63,360 nt of DNA from Proteobacteria bacterium SG_bin4 (GTDB taxonomy: Bacteria; Pseudomonadota; Gammaproteobacteria; Burkholderiales; Nitrosomonadaceae): the NCBI GenBank assembly GCA_002083395.1, contig LWDH01000041.1:1-63360 (forward strand), given 5' to 3'. Positions 61,432 through 63,360 of the stretch are shown one piece after another. Every line of letters begins with the position of its first letter. Positions within the stretch are counted from its first letter, which is position 1. The notes under the pieces were generated by a model. The model saw nothing but the letters and a program-made list of their open reading frames with translations. It was not told the origin of the DNA and made no database searches. The position numbers and the translations under genes were made by a program.

Positions 61432-62871
61432 ATGACCGAAACCAATAATAACGATCAAGAAGACTCGCAGACGCCACTTCAACAGATCACATTTCTGTTG
61501 CGCAAGTATAAATTAGTCGAAGGCTTGGTGAATTTACAAGATTCTCCCGATCTATCATTAAGCGAATCCGAGGTCCAGAAAAAAAATCTCTCTGAACTGC
61601 AGGATTTTTTAGATCAACTGCACCCCGCGGATATCGCGCACATCCTTGAAGCATTGCCGCTGGAAGATCGGTTACTGATCTGGAGCATGATCAAATCCGA
61701 CCGGGACGGTGACGTATTGCTCGAAACTTCCGAAGCGGTTAGAGCAACGCTGATCACTGACATGGGTGCACAAGAGCTGGTTGCCGCGACAGAGTATCTG
61801 GATGCCGACGAGATTGCCGACCTCGCACCTAACTTGCCTCAAGAAGTCATGGAAGATGTTTTCCGCTCGTTGCCCATTGAGGAACGCGAGCAATTGCGCG
61901 CTGCCATGTCTTATCCGGAGGATTCCGTTGGCGCACTGATGGATTTTGATGTAATCACCATCCGTGAAGACGTGCGGCTGGAAGTCGTATTGCGCTATTT
62001 ACGCTGGCTTGAAGAAATGCCGGATCACACCGATCAGTTGTTCGTTGTCGACCGAAATGAACAGTTAAAAGGTGTATTACTTATCAATCGTTTACTGGTC
62101 AGCGACCCGGATACCTTGGTCGCTGATGTGATGACTAAAGAAATCATCAAGCTGCACCCTGATGATGTTGCCCAGCAAGCCGCAAATGCGTTTGAACGCT
62201 ATGATTTGGTTTCTGCATCGGTCGTCGATGAAAACGACAAATTGCTCGGCCGCGTCACCGTCGATACGGTGATTGATTTTATTCGTGATAAGGCCGAAAA
62301 CGAAGCATTAAACTTGGCTGGTTTAAGCGAAGACGAAGACCTCTTTGCGCCGGTTCTCAAAAGCGTCAGAAATCGCTGGGGATGGCTGGCGATCAACCTG
62401 ATTACCGCCTTTATCGCATCCCGGGTTATCGGGTTATTCGAGGATTCCATCGAAAAGCTGGTGGCATTGGCCGCTTTGATGCCGATCGTGGCCGGTATCG
62501 GCGGCAATTCGGGAAATCAAACGATTACCATGATTGTGCGAGCATTGGCATTGGATCAGATAAATACGCGTAGCACCTGGAAATTACTAGGCAAAGAAAT
62601 CGGTGTCAGTTTGGTCAACGGTTTTGTCTGGGGCACCATCATCGGCATATTTACCTTCGCGATCTATCAGAATGCGGAACTAGGGCTGGTTATGACCCTG
62701 GCAATGATGCTCAACTTGCTTTTGGCCGCATCGCTAGGGGTATTGATTCCTCTGACTTTACGGAAATTTGGCCGCGATCCGGCACTCGGTTCCAGTGTCA
62801 TGATCACCGCGGTTACCGATAGTGGCGGTTTTTTTATTTTCCTTGGATTGGCGACTATTTTCTTGCTCTGA
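61432..62871 (+). CDS. mgtE: Magnesium transporter MgtE
   Basis: A 479-residue MgtE. The N-domain of helical repeats (about 40-160, DIAHILEALPLEDRLLIWSM), tandem CBS domains (about 165-290) that sense cytoplasmic magnesium, and five C-terminal membrane helices (about 320-479). The latter include the GNSGNQTITMIVRALAL selectivity segment. It is a Mg-gated Mg channel. I looked for a magnesium riboswitch in the 270 bases upstream and saw nothing convincing. Confidence 0.95.
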   Translation: MTETNNNDQEDSQTPLQQITFLLRKYKLVEGLVNLQDSPDLSLSESEVQKKNLSELQDFLDQLHPADIAHILEALPLEDRLLIWSMIKSDRDGDVLLETSEAVRATLITDMGAQELVAATEYLDADEIADLAPNLPQEVMEDVFRSLPIEEREQLRAAMSYPEDSVGALMDFDVITIREDVRLEVVLRYLRWLEEMPDHTDQLFVVDRNEQLKGVLLINRLLVSDPDTLVADVMTKEIIKLHPDDVAQQAANAFERYDLVSASVVDENDKLLGRVTVDTVIDFIRDKAENEALNLAGLSEDEDLFAPVLKSVRNRWGWLAINLITAFIASRVIGLFEDSIEKLVALAALMPIVAGIGGNSGNQTITMIVRALALDQINTRSTWKLLGKEIGVSLVNGFVWGTIIGIFTFAIYQNAELGLVMTLAMMLNLLLAASLGVLIPLTLRKFGRDPALGSSVMITAVTDSGGFFIFLGLATIFLL

Positions 62872-62907
62872 TGCGATCTAAATCATTTTAATTTCTTTGG
62901 AAAAGAA

Positions 62908-62935
62908 TGTCCGAGCTTCAGATGGAACTCGGACA
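62908..62935. terminator. Hairpin between mgtE and the convergent chemoreceptor gene
   Basis: TGTCCGAG (62908-62915) and CTCGGACA (62928-62935), perfect 8-bp stem with a 12-base loop, A-rich on the left and T-rich on the right. A good bidirectional terminator for the two convergent genes. Confidence 0.8.
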
Positions 62936-62955
62936 CTTTGATTTTCTGCTACTTC

Positions 62956-63360
62956 CTAGAACTCTTCCCAATCATCGCCACCGCCACCGGCTGCAACTTT
63001 GCGAGGCGCCGGTTCACTGGCTGTGATTGCTTTGGGTGCTACGGCTGCTTTCTTCGTTGCCGGACCGCGATTCGGTAACTTCGCTACTGAACCGGTGCGG
63101 CCACTTCTTGTTACTGGCACCGACGCAGCACTTCCACTTGCCAGTCTGAATACGCTGACCGCCTGCGTGAGCGATTGCGCCTGCTCTTGCATCGATTCTG
63201 CCGCCGCTGCCGCTTCTTCCACCAGCGCTGCATTTTGTTGCGTCACTTCGTCCATCTGCGTTACCGCTTGATTGACTTGTTCGATGCCCGAGCTTTGTTC
63301 CTGCGAAGCGGCGGAAATTTCGCTCATGATGTCGGTCACGCGCTTCACCGCACTCACGAT
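62956..63360 (-). CDS. Methyl-accepting chemotaxis protein, C-terminal part
   Basis: The window cuts this minus-strand gene; only about 134 C-terminal residues are seen. They match the end of the chemoreceptor at 4673-6394 almost residue for residue through RVTDIMSEISAASQEQSSGI and the glutamine-rich methylation helix, then diverge, ending DDWEEF where the other has DDWEQF. Both tails look like CheR-docking pentapeptides on a flexible, Pro/Ala/Lys-rich linker. Upstream domains lie beyond the edge. Confidence 0.9.
   Translation of the reverse strand: MVSAVKRVTDIMSEISAASQEQSSGIEQVNQAVTQMDEVTQQNAALVEEAAAAAESMQEQAQSLTQAVSVFRLASGSAASVPVTRSGRTGSVAKLPNRGPATKKAAVAPKAITASEPAPRKVAAGGGGDDWEEF

Noticed and set aside
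1..63360. CRISPR arrays, rRNA genes, complete insertion sequences, riboswitches
   Set aside because: I saw no regularly spaced repeats, no rRNA-like sequence, no transposase frame and no recognisable riboswitch core.

Overview
The window looks like chromosome of a betaproteobacterium, possibly Nitrosomonadaceae. That placement rests on gene content and order (petABC beside sspAB, a secA / M23 peptidase / DUF721 block, a cheW-receptor pair, pstSCAB) and was not tested by any search. Most genes are intact and moderately GC-balanced. Exceptions are a strikingly AT-rich stretch at about 43.0-47.8 kb and several decayed loci.

Layout. 0.5-3.6 kb: cold-shock protein, then clpS-clpA. 4.1-6.4 kb: cheW and a methyl-accepting chemotaxis receptor, followed by a small secreted protein of unknown function. 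7.2-16.7 kb (minus strand): a secreted glycerophosphodiester phosphodiesterase, then (in transcription order) pstS-pstC-pstA-pstB, a divergent pyruvate-kinase-like gene and an EAL-CBS-GGDEF protein. A Pho box lies in front of pstS. 17.1-24.1 kb: a type I restriction-modification operon hsdM-hsdS-hsdR with a Phd/VapC-type toxin-antitoxin pair embedded before hsdR and a 141-bp MITE directly upstream of hsdM. 24.3-27.3 kb: a scrambled region. It holds a second copy of the pstS promoter region, fused in frame through the first pstS codons to a duplicate of the last codons of a secreted beta-helix protein; the intact beta-helix gene follows at 25.7-27.3 kb.

27.4-33.1 kb: small secreted protein, BASS-family transporter, and a signalling pair made of a REC-PAS-GGDEF-EAL protein and a PAS-PAS sensor kinase. 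33.2-41.6 kb (minus): a full TonB2/TtpC-type energy-transduction operon (DUF3450, TtpC-like, ExbB, ExbD, TonB, TPR protein) running into a large TonB-dependent receptor with a carboxypeptidase-regulatory-like N-terminus. 41.8-47.8 kb: accessory region with a broken RelE/HigB-type toxin beside an intact antitoxin, a truncated phage replication endonuclease, and a pair of secreted putative cysteine hydrolases (a caspase-like protein and an NlpC/CHAP-like protein), ending at a tRNA-Thr gene. 47.9-63.4 kb: core genes sspB-sspA, petC-petB-petA (cytochrome bc1), M23 peptidase and secA, DUF721/DciA-like, a Kazal-domain lipoprotein, a dead TPR lipoprotein gene, an RNase II-type exonuclease, a TonB-family protein, aroE, mgtE, and the 3' end of a second chemotaxis receptor.

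How the parts fit. Phosphate acquisition is a plausible theme of the 7-41 kb half: glycerophosphodiesterase, the Pst transporter under a Pho box, a duplicated Pho-type promoter beside the beta-helix gene, and a dedicated TonB2 system with its own receptor. The link between the last two and phosphate is inference. The most unusual loci are the Pho-promoter/pstS/beta-helix chimera, the secreted caspase-like plus NlpC/CHAP-like pair, and the extension of the pst operon into c-di-GMP signalling.
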